Positions 43,176 through 54,564 are shown, counted from the first letter of the stretch. The stretch: DNA of 64,000 nucleotides from Neurospora intermedia (GCA_037102815.1 BTPP01000001.1:6783001-6847000), one strand, 5' to 3'. Numbers and translations: made by a program. Notes: generated by a model from the sequence alone, not told the origin.

Positions 43176-43664
43176 ATGTCCACCACCTCCGAAACCACTG
43201 ACTCCTCCACCTCCACCCCCCTCATCCCTCTAACCCACTACCAAACCCTCAACGTCCCCTACAGTGCCTCCAACTCCGACATCAGCACCGCCTTCCACGC
43301 CTTTTGCAAACTCCACCGGCAACCAGGACCCGACAAGATCCCCCACTTTACTTCCTCGCAACGGTATAGAGACCTAAAAGAGGCGTACGACATGTTGATT
43401 GATTCGGAAGACAGACAAAAGTACGATTTGTATCTGGCCAGGAAGGGGGTTCCGGAGATGGTGGAGATGTACAAGGCGAAGGAGGAGAAGAAAACCTCAA
43501 CGAAGGAGGAAATGGATAAGAAAATGGAAAGGGGGACGGATAAGGAAATGGAAAGGGAGATTAATGAATCTGGGGAGGAGGTGCTGGAGGGGTGGGGACA
43601 GGACGAGGTGATCAAGTTTATTGGAAGGCCGAGGGGGCCGAAGGTAAGGGGGACTAATGTCTAG
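43176..43664 (+). CDS. J-domain-like protein with altered HPD, 162 aa
   Basis: Residues about 20-85 follow the DnaJ fold: LTHYQTLNVPYSAS (helix I entry), then SDISTAFHAFCKLH, then RYRDLKEAYDMLIDSEDRQKYD, the classic helix III-IV ending. The loop that should read HPDK reads HRQPGPDK (47-54). Pro and Asp survive, but the invariant His is displaced by an insertion of about four residues, so coupling to Hsp70 ATPase is doubtful. The C-terminus is a highly charged Lys/Glu helix (about 98-140) and then a basic tail. No signal peptide or membrane segment is seen, so cytosol or nucleus is likely. The ATG context CCAACATGTC is acceptable. Confidence 0.75.
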   Translation: MSTTSETTDSSTSTPLIPLTHYQTLNVPYSASNSDISTAFHAFCKLHRQPGPDKIPHFTSSQRYRDLKEAYDMLIDSEDRQKYDLYLARKGVPEMVEMYKAKEEKKTSTKEEMDKKMERGTDKEMEREINESGEEVLEGWGQDEVIKFIGRPRGPKVRGTNV

Positions 43665-45979
43665 TCGTAGGTGTTGACTGGACTCGGCTCCTTTCGGTGG
43701 TAAGGTCGAAGACTGGATGTGGTGGACATGGTTGTGGTGTTGGTACTGGTCCGCTCAACTGTCATGGAGTGGACTTGTGCTGTTGGCGTGTAAGTCGGTT
43801 GGGTTGGTTTAGATTTCTTTTTCGGTGCCGTCGTGTCGACTGATGACCGTGCGGATGGAGGAAGAAATCTGGTAACCTAGAGGTAGGTACCGCTTCTCAA
43901 GTTGAATAATACAAGTACGGGCAATCTTCTGTTTTGCTCTTTGAGATTTCCTGATGCTGTGTGTCTTTGTAGCAGTGAATAGGTAGGGTGATCTTTGTCC
44001 GTCCATGTCTAGGTATCGCCGATTTGCCGGAAGCCACTCCCTTTGTGTCCTCTCATGATTCAACCTACCTAGGTTCTTTTCGTTGCCGTAAATACCTACC
44101 TACCTCTAGGCACCTGAGCGATATGTTCAGGTCTCCTTGGAACTACCGAAAAAGGAATGTCTAGATGTCTCTTTTGTCAAAGCCTCGGAGGTGTGTCCAT
44201 CAAGCTGTTGGCCGGATGCCAGGCTGGTCGTGTCGATGTTGCCGTCTCTGATCATCATTTCGACCACAGAGACTGTCTGTTCTCGATATTGTCGAAGTTT
44301 CAGTCCGTCCGCGTGTCTTTTTTGGTTTCTGGAGCAATACAATATTGATCCATGGGAAAGATGGAGGATGATGTTAGAGGAAAGTTCAGCCTCCGATGCC
44401 AAGACGCAGGGCTGTCTCACTTCGCCATGTGCTTCAGCGGGGTTGATGCGCTGAAGGCCCCTGTAATTATGGGGTCTACAGTGCTACGGTACCCGAGACT
44501 GACGAGCTTGGTCCAACCCCACTGCCTGCGTCATCCGCGCGTCGCTTCAGCCTTCCTCCCGTTCATCCCAAGCACGACAATCGGACGAACCACGACCTTG
44601 GCGCCCGCGACACCGTCACCCGGATTACGGGCCCCAATCGTATGTCGAACGGCTTGCCAGGTCGCGACCGAACCGAGACGATGCCTTTCGATCGCCATGC
44701 TATCTGATGACAGCTGCGGCCGAGAATCCCCCATGCCAACGACCCAGACGCGTAATCCACGAGCAAACAAGACCGCGATGCTTGCCGCTTTGGAAACCTT
44801 GATCGACACACGCTAGCTACGGGACGAACGTCCCAACTCTAAGCCAACCTCGTCGCCCGCGCGTGTCTCCAGCCTTCAGGTGAATTTGGCGTCGCGTTCA
44901 CAGCCCACGTCCAGTCCTGGTTGCTAGGGATGGCACCCTGGTAGCAACGCTTTGGATCACCGCGACCTAGCGAGTCTTCCTGTCACCGGCAGTCCAAAAT
45001 CAAGGCCTTTCGATGGAGCGGATACATAGGAGCGAGTGTCCGGCCTGAGCGCGTCTCTCAACAAGGCTGTTTTGTTTCGACGATGTTGAGGACACGGATA
45101 TCCAGCCATATCCGACTCGGCGATCCCAAAACTCCTCCAGAACTAGCACCCACCAGGGCACGGCAGGTGTTAGGCATGTCAATATATCCGTCATATGATT
45201 GTCGAGAAACTGAGTTCAATCATTTTACGCTCCGTGGAAGCCTACCGAGTCGCTCCACGCCTTGGGATTCGAGGGGCGGATGCTATGCCAGTTTGGAAAA
45301 TCCTACTTGGAGAGAGGCAGCACACTCTGCGTGGATGAACCTGGCCTTGTTTGGGGTCTGAGAGAGATGGACAAAGCTACTGACGGTATCTTTGGTGTTG
45401 GTACAAAAGCCAAGCGGCCACACAAACATGGAAAAAGGGCAGAGGAAGTCGTCGTCGAGCCACTCCAGTCACATACCAGAATCCAGGTTATCAGTGGTCG
45501 GGCATATTGTGATGGTTCCAACGGCATATGTCAAGTGTCCAATCCACTAGAGAGTCGGGCCTGTTGTGTGTTCCTTGTTCAAGGTAGATCAAGCGATCCG
45601 ATAGCTGCGTTGAGCCTTGTTTACATCTACCATTTCATTTTCTTGCTTGAGCTCTTTTCTTCGTTTTGCAGAGGACGACTATGGTCCAGACATTATGATA
45701 CCTAACAGGATGCTACCGCTTCGTGGATCCTCAAGCTAATATGGATCAAAAGCGTGCGTCCGTCCCGGGCGAGGAAGCCCATGATGCATTTTGCCAGATG
45801 GGTTATCATTCAGCAACGTCGTGGTGTTACACACGGCAAGGGTTTTGATCAACGAGCCTGTTGTCACCCAAGGGGAAGATGTTCACTCGCAGAGTTGTCA
45901 AGAGCATCGGTGTACCCAACTCTTCAGTTTATCGTCAAAATTCTTTGCCAGTCTCTTGAGTACCAACGCCAAGTTCACC
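43665..45979. other. Long gene-free region with TAGGTAGGTA-type motifs
   Basis: About 2.3 kb has no supportable gene. Inverted ACCTACCT/AGGTAGGT tracts occur at 43,875-43,891, 44,062-44,075 and 44,093-44,110. Plus-strand frames of 100-154 codons (for example 44,352-44,816 and 45,262-45,705) have no recognisable motif and compete with frames on the other strand. An untranslated or unannotated transcript cannot be excluded. Confidence 0.4.
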
Positions 45980-46384
45980 ATGTTGTCACCCTGGGCATTA
46001 CTCGCCATTCACGCAGCAAGCCTCATCTTACCCGCCACCGCTGTTTGCAATCGCGATGAACTCCTCATAGTCAGCCAATGCCTTCTCGGACTGACCATGG
46101 GTCAAGCTGGGCCCTTGGAAACCATAGCCGATGATTTCCAATACACCGAAAACAACAAACCTACATTGATCATCACGGGAGTGTTCAACAACATCCTCAA
46201 GATTGACTTTAACCGCACCATCATCGACATGACCACCTGCTCAATCTTCACCAAAGTTGTCCCCACCACCTCCTACAAGCCCTTTGTGCTCGGCATCCTG
46301 AGCAAGCTGAGATATGTGCCATGTGCATACGATCACTGTTGCGGACAGTTCCGCGTGGGATGGACGTATAGGCGAAGCTTTTGA
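45980..46384 (+). CDS. Small secreted protein of unknown function, 134 aa
   Basis: The ATG in TTCACCATGT context opens a clear signal peptide (MLSPWALLAIHAASLILPATA, residues 1-21, cut before VCNRD). The mature chain of about 113 residues has six cysteines and one NRT glycosylation site. It contains strand-like stretches such as KPTLIITGVFNNILKIDF and ends YDHCCGQFRVGWTYRRSF. I do not recognise the family. The frame is open upstream of this ATG, but that part lacks a signal-peptide character. Secretion is inferred from the leader. Confidence 0.6.
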   Translation: MLSPWALLAIHAASLILPATAVCNRDELLIVSQCLLGLTMGQAGPLETIADDFQYTENNKPTLIITGVFNNILKIDFNRTIIDMTTCSIFTKVVPTTSYKPFVLGILSKLRYVPCAYDHCCGQFRVGWTYRRSF

Positions 46385-46646
46385 GGCATGACGAAACAGC
46401 TCACGGACCGCGTGAGTGAGGCTCATGGCTGGAGGCACAAAGTTTGCGTTTCCTTGTTCCATATCTGGAAGGGCAGCCGGGTTCACAAAACATCAGCGGA
46501 CTTTGCACTTACAGTCCAATGAGTTTTGGCTTGGAAGTATCACCAACGCCTGCACAACCATTCAGTCGCTGATAAAGAGCTATCGTGGGCACTCACTGCA
46601 ATCCCAAGCATCACATCTTCCGTTCTGCCCCTACCAACCAAACACC

Positions 46647-48332
46647 ATGTTAAAGCGCTTTCAAAAACTCTTCAACATGTCCACCACCACTTCCACCCCC
46701 GATTGCTTCCCCCTCTTTCCCTACCTCCCCGGCGAACTCCGAGCCCTCATCTGGAAGCACGCCGTCGAACCCTACCGCGTCCTGCGCATAACTCTCTACC
46801 AGAAGGACTTCCCACCCAACCCCCAACTCCCACTTAGCTCCCAGTTCTTGGGTTCCGCTGTCTACGGTCCGCCGTGGAACGTCAAAGTGGGCTGTACCGA
46901 TGCACTTGTCGCAGCTACGAGATGCGTGCGCGATTTGATGCTAGTTTCGAGAGAGGTATATCGAGATATCACAGGCTATATCCTGCCGGATCGGATCCAT
47001 GTCACGGTCGATTGGGACCCTCCCTATTTGCAGGGGATGCATATGTTCGCGAGCAAAGGCGAGAAGGTATACAAGATACCATGGAACAGGAGGAGCGAGA
47101 AGGTTTGTTTGGAGATGGTGCATTTGAAGTGGGATACTTACGAGAGTGGGGCGATGAGGGAAGGAATGTGGGAAAGGACAAGGGAGGAGATACCGAGGGG
47201 AAGCGACCTACCCGCGCCGCCGGTGTGGGTTAACGAGGTCGGGTATGAGCCGTTTGGTCAAGACCCTGAATCCAATTCCGAGTCGGATCCCGATGAGAGT
47301 CGTGATCCATCAAGGCCATCGAGGTTTTACGTCCCTCCCACCGAAGCCATCGCCACGCTCTCTCTCACTGAACCAGACTCAGACATGGACCTACATATAG
47401 ACCCCAGAGTACCAGGCGAGATCTACATCCCCTACACCCTCGCCCAGGTCATCGTTAGAAGACACATCAGCCTCGCCCCCATCCCTACTCGCCTCGCCCC
47501 CGTCGCATACGGATCCCTCATCCCGCTTCTTTTGCTTTGCAAGATCCTGCGCGTCACTAACATAACCATCATCGCCGACTCCATTCTCTACAGCAACCTT
47601 CCTGCTGGCCCCAGTCCATCATGGGTAGATGAACACAAAGTACTCCACAAACCGTGGATGGCGGAGTTAAGTGGGTTAAGCACTGCCTTGGCGGATCTTT
47701 TAGAATCAGGAACGGAAGCATTAACAACCCAGCCCCAACCCCAACCCCAAACCCAAACCCAAACCCAAATCCGGCACGAAGTCCTGTCCCACGAACTCCG
47801 GTCTATGTCCCTCTCCCCCCATGATTTGCGCAAGATCCGCTTCTTCTGCCTTCGTAATCCAAACCCACCAACAGCGTTCCAAGATGGCCGTCGAAACGCG
47901 CGGGAGACACGACGTATAGGAGGAGGAGGAGGAGGAGGACGGGGAACCGCTCATCCTGGAACCTCGAATTGGGCTGGGGCATGGAATGGGGGAGATCAGA
48001 ATCGTGGACTTGAGCTGAGTAGAAGGGAGGGACAGTATGGTGGGTTTGGAAGTAGGAGGGGGTGGTGGGCATACCCCGGAGAAGGACGGGGACAGGTCTG
48101 GGGGCCTGAGGGTATGGGGTCGGGAGTAGGAGTGGGATACGGATACGCGGGGAGGGGAGGGTTGGATTTGGAGTTGGAGGCAGGGCAGGGGGCTATCAGA
48201 GAGGCGGTGGCCGGGGGAATGGGGTGGGAAGCTTTGGGCGCGATAGGCGCGATGGGCGGCGGGAGGGTGCTTGATGCGTCGCCGCCGGTAACGTCGATGG
48301 TGGGATCTTGGGGTTCGGGGTCTGGATTGTGA
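46647..48332 (+). CDS. 2EXR-type domain protein with Gly-rich C-terminus, 561 aa
   Basis: The start AACACCATGT precedes MLKRFQKLFNMS; a second ATG ten codons on is also possible. Residues about 20-50 read FPLFPYLPGELRALIW followed by KHAVEPYRVLRI. This is the signature of the fungal 2EXR domain, an expanded Pezizomycotina family of unknown role. The middle has charged and Ser/Pro segments. A Gln/Pro/Thr run (about 363-374) is encoded by a CCCAAC/CCAAAC repeat that resembles telomere DNA on the C-rich strand. The last 150 residues are Gly/Arg/Trp-rich (a run of Gly after RRI, then many GYG, GGW and GEG), suggesting disorder and RNA or protein association. No transmembrane segment is seen. Confidence 0.75.
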   Translation: MLKRFQKLFNMSTTTSTPDCFPLFPYLPGELRALIWKHAVEPYRVLRITLYQKDFPPNPQLPLSSQFLGSAVYGPPWNVKVGCTDALVAATRCVRDLMLVSREVYRDITGYILPDRIHVTVDWDPPYLQGMHMFASKGEKVYKIPWNRRSEKVCLEMVHLKWDTYESGAMREGMWERTREEIPRGSDLPAPPVWVNEVGYEPFGQDPESNSESDPDESRDPSRPSRFYVPPTEAIATLSLTEPDSDMDLHIDPRVPGEIYIPYTLAQVIVRRHISLAPIPTRLAPVAYGSLIPLLLLCKILRVTNITIIADSILYSNLPAGPSPSWVDEHKVLHKPWMAELSGLSTALADLLESGTEALTTQPQPQPQTQTQTQIRHEVLSHELRSMSLSPHDLRKIRFFCLRNPNPPTAFQDGRRNARETRRIGGGGGGGRGTAHPGTSNWAGAWNGGDQNRGLELSRREGQYGGFGSRRGWWAYPGEGRGQVWGPEGMGSGVGVGYGYAGRGGLDLELEAGQGAIREAVAGGMGWEALGAIGAMGGGRVLDASPPVTSMVGSWGSGSGL

Positions 48333-49620
48333 TCGGGGTTTTCCAGGTTTGAGCGGCTGTGATGGCCGAACATCGGCTTGGGAATACCGGGATGGAGCTA
48401 ACCTACTGAACAAAGTGAGCGGCACAGGAGGCCGAGAATGATGGAACGGAACATTGAGCATGGGCAGTACTGGCGTGGCAACAAAGACCTTGGTTTCAAA
48501 GTCGATGTTCAACGAACAGCAGTTCCATTGGCGACAGTTCGACATCACAAGTCGGGACATTGGAGGCTTGAACTGACGTAACATTGTCGTACAACATCGG
48601 AAAACTTCAAGTCCGAAGTCAGCCACACAGGAGTGGCTGAGGTAGAGTTGTTCCGCTGTTACCTATTTTTGGCTACACTCAGTGCTATAATTGAGACTTA
48701 CGTTTATGGAGTGCATGTGCTCTCCTTCTGGCATGTATTGTGCCTGGATTGTGGCCCACTTTGTTCTTCCGTTGTTCCTGAGATAGCCGTGTCTTTGTTT
48801 GGTGTGGGAGACGGGAAGGTAAGACAAAAGGGGACGGGTGGGAAGATAAAGGAGGCGGTTCATGTTTTGAGAGGATCTGGATGTTTGGCTTTTGGGTTCA
48901 ATTGCCAGGACAGTTATTACCGGCTGGCATTGAACGTGCTGGGAGGTCTGCTGAGGAACTGGGTGAAGTCGCGGTGTGCAGGTGGAAGAGCAGCGTGGTG
49001 ATGGCACCATGTGAATTCTGCTTGAGTTGACGGGCACTATTCGAGTTGTGCTCGGTTGCAAGATGTCTTGAGCTGTGTACATTGATCCTCCTTGCTTGCA
49101 TGCTAGAGGGATCATATGCATTGTGCTAACAATCTCTATACGCTGTCTTTGCCGCATTTCTCGCCACGATTCATCATGTTGTAACCCAAAGCATCAGCAC
49201 TATCTTGATCAACATGGAAACTCCATTCCTCAGGATCCCGCTCAACATCAATCTGTTTGTCTTGCTCAATTTGGCACGGTTCAAAATGTCCACGAGCCAT
49301 CGCTAGCTAGGGGCAACAATCAGCCACCCACCTTGGCGGAACTATCCTCCTGACTGCACTCGCACAATCTCAAGAAGCGGCACCCGCTTAGTATTGTTGT
49401 TTACTTCCTTTTACCCCCTTTACCCCTGAGATGCATACATAACTTGCAGCGCCATCACAACAAGGATAGGCACACTATTCCCTCGATAGTCCGGTCCTAA
49501 CTCACAAACACACTTTGCTGGCTGTGCAGCAGGACATCCGCTATCCCCAATTCTTACCTGCTTTTCCAACTAATACCTTCGTTTCAACTGACACATCACT
49601 TACTACATCGCACCACTACC
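48333..49620. other. Intergenic region, no gene seen
   Basis: About 1.3 kb has opposing short frames, none with recognisable content. The last 120 bases are the CT/CA-rich leader of the next gene. Confidence 0.4.
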
Positions 49621-50697
49621 ATGCATCAACGCTCGCTCAAATCGACAACCAGACACGGTGCCACCAGCACCAAGACAGCCCTCTTGGGACTGTTGATGGC
49701 TGCACCGGGGTTCTGGGTGCAGGCTGCTCCTGGCGTTAGTCTTGATGCCGTGGTGGCCAACAACAAGCTGGAGGCTAAGAGCCTTGATGGTTCTTCCATC
49801 ATTGCCAACAAGCCAAAAGGTGACGAGGGAGATGACCCCTGGTTGATGCCAGCCAATAAGTTCTATGACAACTACCTGGACAACTACTGGGCGAACCGAA
49901 ACCAGTCTTCTGTGCATGGACGGTCGTCGCTGGCGGGCATGGCGCACAGGAAGCGGACTGTGCCGAAGTATGATTCTGGTAAGCACCCTCCCTCCCCCTT
50001 CATTATCTGACGGAAACCCAAAAGAACTAACATGCATACAGCCCTCTACTGCGGCGTCTTCGCCACCGGCTACAAGGAGGATATCTCCGCTCTCCTCTGG
50101 GACTTCCACACCAAACTCAACATCATCCACTACATCGTCGGGTGGCGCGAGTGTCGGCGCGTCGCATGCAAGAACACCAGTGGTATCTACATCTGCAACG
50201 ACACCACGCAAACCGTGCGCGTCACAGGGGAGCGCATCTACACTCTTGGCAAGATTCCCTCTGACAATTGCTGCCACCAGGGACCCCCAGAAAACCCGAC
50301 AAAGAAGGTCGGACATGGGATGAGCGGCCAAAAGTTCACGGGGACTGGGTTTAATGTTATTGTGGCGTATGCGAATTGCAATAAGGGCGAGTGGGACTAT
50401 CGGCCGCAGATGGGCCCGGCGGATAATCCGTGGGGACCGAATCTGGAGTGTTATACGGAGTTTTATGGGATGAGTCCGTCGCCGACGAATGGGGATGTGG
50501 TGACGAAGCGGGCGGAGACGGGGGAGTTGAAAGAGAGGGAATGGGAGTTGGTGGATGATGGGACGGGGGTGATGGATTTGGTGGACAGAGAGGTGGTTGA
50601 GGAGAATGAAGTTGGTGGGGATGCGGATGTGGTGAAGCTGGAGGAGTGGGAGATGACCAGGAGGGAGGAGAAGGCAGAGAAGAGGTTTGAAGCTTGA
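49621..50697 (+). CDS. Secreted cysteine-containing protein of unknown function, 337 aa, two exons
   Basis: Exons are 49,621-49,978 and 50,042-50,697, with a 63-nt intron (GTAAGC ... ACTAAC ... ACAG) joined in frame at TCT-G/CC. The N-terminus has a basic stretch and then a hydrophobic leader TALLGLLMAAPGFWVQAAPG (about 18-37), a likely signal peptide cut after AQA or shortly beyond. A possible Kex2-type site (HRKR, about 109-112) precedes the mature region. Exon 2 encodes a compact Cys-rich domain (YCGVF, ECRRVAC, YICND, NCCHQG, ANCNKG, LECYTE) of about 140 residues, then an acidic Glu/Val/Asp tail. I do not recognise the family; the cysteine spacing suggests an effector-like or cell-surface disulfide domain. 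Confidence 0.75.
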
Positions 50698-53585
50698 GGC
50701 TTGATGGGAAGAATGTAAACTAAATTGTGATAGGAGGGTGTTGTGTTTCTTTCTTTGTGTAAAATTGTCATTGAGGCCGTTGCGAGAAGGCGTCTGTACG
50801 ATGGTGGCCTGTTTTTTTTTTTTTTTTTTGGGGGGGGGGGGGAGGAGCACGGGGATGTGAGGTTGTCGTCGTTTAGCCATTTCCGACACCACTTGAATTT
50901 CAATTTCCTTTTCTTCCTCTCTGGTCAGTTGTATCCCGCATGAACTGATCTAATCAGATTTCTCCTCTGTACTGTATCCAATCAAAATGGGTCTCGCACT
51001 GGTTCGTTCCTGGATGTCCATCCTTTTGGGAAGGTAAAGGTAACATGAGGTGACTACCTTATCGTCGGTGCCTACGTTCTAGGTTGCTTTGGGAAGCACC
51101 GGCGCACGTTAACGGAACGCCGACGTGCATGTGCTTAAAGCGGGCATGAACGCATGAGTGACAGGGGAACAAATGCGGGGGAACACAAAAGATAGGGAGG
51201 GTCCAACTTTCCTTTAAGGTTGTACCGAGGTTTCTTTTTGGGGAAGCATCAATGTCGCGGGCGTGGTGTCTAGAGCGTGATAGGAAGTTACTTGGTGTTT
51301 ATGCTGTGGCCTGTGGCCTCCTGGCTGGAGTGTTGTTCTCTTGTTGAAAACCACGGAGAAAAAGGAAGCCCTGACTTTGAAGATGCATCATCATGCATTG
51401 TCACTTCCTCTGCAGTAGCGTTTTTGATAGTGGATGGGAAAAGAAGGAAGCTGCCAAAGATCTGGAGTAGCAGCCGCGTCATCTTCCTCTTTCCCAACTT
51501 CACTTCCTTCCAAACATGGGGTTCCAAGCAGTAAAGGTGTGTCCAACTTGTCCACGTGCCTTTGCCGGAGGACTATTGGCTGCTTTGTTTTCCAGTGCTC
51601 GCGTTTGCTTGTTTCACCACTTTGGCACCATGTTCCTCCAATTTACTGGGTATGTTACCTATCATCGAATACGATATCGAAGCCGGGGAAAATGTACAGA
51701 GCATTTGGAGGGCAATCTGGGAAACTCCCAGGTATGGTAACAAGGGATTTCGGCGATGGCGTGTGAGAACCGAGTTGATGATTCTGATAGTCGCCTCAAC
51801 GTTTTCACTCGCAGTTGTGCATTCACACCCCGATTTTGACGGTTTCCAGGTTGGCCAACTTGTTGCCCTGATGAACCCCCGCGGACCGCGCCACTTCCCG
51901 TCAATGAGACTCCACGACCACCACCGTCACCCACCCATTCACCCATCCATCCACCACATGGGCCCGTGATGCCAATAGCGGAATGTCAAGCACGACCGCG
52001 CAGGACGCCATCAAGCCACCAAAGGCAACGGGGAAACCCGTCGACGGTTGGTGAAAAGCTTGTTCGTTCGTGGAAGTCTGAAAGTCTGAGGGGAAATGTA
52101 ACCCTCCTCTTTTTCTTTCTTTTCTTCTGATGAATGCGCAAACCAGCCCATGTACTGACGAACCAGCTGCCTGAAAAGTCCATGGAGCCGCCGGGCGCTA
52201 CATGTATTGAAAGCACTCTCCATTGTGTACAGGGGCATTGAGCAGTTAGGCCGCTAATAGTCCCCAGCGTCCGCGGAGGGGACACACTAGAGATGAGGGC
52301 AATGGCAGACGCTGATCTGGCTTGGCTGTGCTTGGCAACTGCCTGATTAGGGAGGTTTCATTCGGATGTCACCCAACCATCACCAGGTCCAGTCGCTAAT
52401 AACCATGCTGTGGCCATTTAGCTACAGAAGACCATCATGAAAAAGTTTGGCTTCGTCTTCCTCCTCCAGATCGACATCGCAGCCTACTGGGTCAGTCAGC
52501 GGAGTGTACCTGGTGCTTGTTCCTGCTGCCAACTGCCGCCCGAGGGCTACATAGTGTAGGCAGTCATTGGTTACACTGGAAATGGAGGCCAAAGTTGGAT
52601 CTGGTCAACCCGCCATCGATTCCAACTCGTCCGTGCCGATTTCGGCATGTGGTGGTTCTCGTGTTGTCCGACCAGACGAGATGAAGAGATAATGCAGAAT
52701 CCAGGTGGAGAATGGTTTTTGACAGTCCGATTCGAGGGTTATGTTGAGGCTTTTGTTGCGGTTTGCTCAGTAATGTGACTGAAACTAAATCGACAAGTCG
52801 GACGGCAGAGATGATGACAATACGAAGTGTGCAGAATATACCTACCTACAGAGGTAAGAATGGTCACGGTGAGAAAACACTGCCTGCTCATATATTGTCT
52901 TTAGTGGGTGATATCTTACTGACAGCGCTGCATAGCAATTGTTCTCACTCAGCAAACACAAACATGCTGAGGTAGGGTACCCATGATAGTGCATAGTAGC
53001 CTGTGGTAGGCGAGTGGCAGGGCTTGAGGCAGGGGAACTTGGTGCCTCACGACAGGTGTGGCGCGAACCACATGCTGTGCACTTCGTTGTGTGTGTCCTC
53101 GGATTTATTCACACACGGCCACCACCACAAGCCCCATCTGATCCATCCACTCACTCCCCTGGATCGGCAGAGCGCTCAATGTTACCTCACCTAGGTACCT
53201 TCACCAGGGGCAGCTCTTGACTTGGCTTTGGCCAGCCCCATGTGGGATGCGGTCTGCAATGACACCCCAGATAGCCGAACTTAAAGCGACCTAGGTTCCA
53301 ATTGGGAAGGTTGTCGTATTTGACCTTCCAGAACCTGTCGAATGCACCGAAATTATGTCCATGTCAGTTGTTATCGATGGGCCGAGATGCGCGGCGTTTT
53401 TGTCTTGTGCCTGTCTGGAGATACCCTTGCTCGTCACGAGTTGAAGAATCATCTTGTATAAAGACTCAACAAGAACCCCGATCAAGATGAGAGATTCCCT
53501 TTCCATCCTCAGGTCATCCTCTCCATCATCCATCCAGACAAGCCCTCTCAGGATCACTTCCTCCTTCATCTCTCTCTAGCCCGTC
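50698..53585. other. Long gene-free region (2.9 kb)
   Basis: It holds a T18-G13 homopolymer junction, TACCTACC/CCTAGG motifs (52,839-52,855; 53,185-53,200; 53,289-53,298) and many short frames. Plus-strand frames around 51,434-51,969 overlap each other in all phases and look non-coding. The last 100 bases form the CT-rich leader of the metalloprotease. Confidence 0.4.
50812..50842 (+). repeat. Homopolymer junction T18-G13
   Basis: Eighteen T are followed by thirteen G. It is a likely replication-slippage and sequencing-error hotspot about 115 nt past the end of the preceding gene. Confidence 0.95.
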
Positions 53586-54564
53586 ATGCAGATCAAGTCT
53601 TTCCTCCTCGCGGCCGCTGCTGCCCCCGCCGCCCTCGGCGCTGCCGTCAACACCATCAAGCCCTTCAACTGCGGTACTGATGCTCCCTCGCGCCAGCACA
53701 TCCAGATGACCAAGGAGCTTGCCGAGAAGGAGGCTTCTATGGCTGCCGAGGGTATCATGACGGCCCAGGCCACCATCAACGTCAACGTCTACTTCCACGT
53801 TGTTGCCGCCTCCACCGCGCTCAGCGATGGCTACGTTACCGTGCGTCTCACAGTCCCTCACCACCTCAAATCTCTAGTCAACTAACATGAAATGCAGTCC
53901 ACCATGATCAACAACCAGGTCGCCACCCTCAACAAGGCCTACGCCCCGCACAACATCCAGTTCACCCTCAAGGGCACCGACTACACCGTCAACAGCAACT
54001 GGGCCGTCGACGGCTCCGAGCTCGCCATGAAGAAGGCCCTGCGCAAGGGAACCTACAAGGACCTGAACCTGTACATCCTCAAGGACCTCGGCGACGCCCT
54101 GGGCTACTGCTACTTCCCGACCTCGGTCACGTCCAAGTCCAACGACTGGTACTACGACGGCTGCTCCATCCTCTACGACACCTTGCCCGGCGGCTCGCTG
54201 ACCAACTACAACCTCGGCCACACGTCCACCCACGAAATCGGCCACTGGTTCGGTCTGTACCATACCTTCCAGGGCGGATGCTCGGGTAACGGCGATTACG
54301 TGTCGGATACCCCTGCCCAGGCGTCGGCGAGCAGTGGGTGCCCTACTGGCAGGGACTCGTGCCCTAGCCAGCCTGGCCTTGATCCTATTCACAACTATAT
54401 GGATTATTCTTATGAGTATGTATCTCCTTTTGTTTTTATCGAGTTGGAAGAAAGACAGTGGCTAACAGATGAAAAACAGCACCTGCTACGAGGAGTTTAC
54501 TTCGGGCCAGAGGACCCGTATGACTTCGTACTGGAACCAGTACCGCGCCAACGCCTCTGTCTAA
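53586..54564 (+). CDS. Secreted M43-family (pappalysin-like) zinc metalloprotease, 285 aa, three exons
   Basis: Exons are 53,586-53,840, 53,898-54,415 and 54,480-54,564. Introns are 57 and 64 nt, with GTGCGT/GTATGT donors and CTAAC branch sites. A signal peptide (MQIKSFLLAAAAAPAALG) and a propeptide-like stretch precede the catalytic domain. HEIGHWFGLYH (197-207) is the HExxHxxGxxH zinc site and MDY near residue 253 is the Met-turn. Cysteines in the C-terminal half (YCYF, DGCS, GGCSG, GCPTG, SCPSQ, TCYEE) probably form disulfides. The family degrades proteins outside the cell. It matches the group of short fungal extracellular metalloproteases (MEP1-like). From memory, the N. crassa entry is NCU07200. 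Confidence 0.95.

Noticed and set aside
44352-44816. 154-codon plus-strand frame
   Set aside because: No motif. Comparable frames exist on the opposite strand, so coding is unsupported.
48663-49157. 164-codon minus-strand frame
   Set aside because: Overlaps plus-strand frames of similar length, with no domain and no splice signals.
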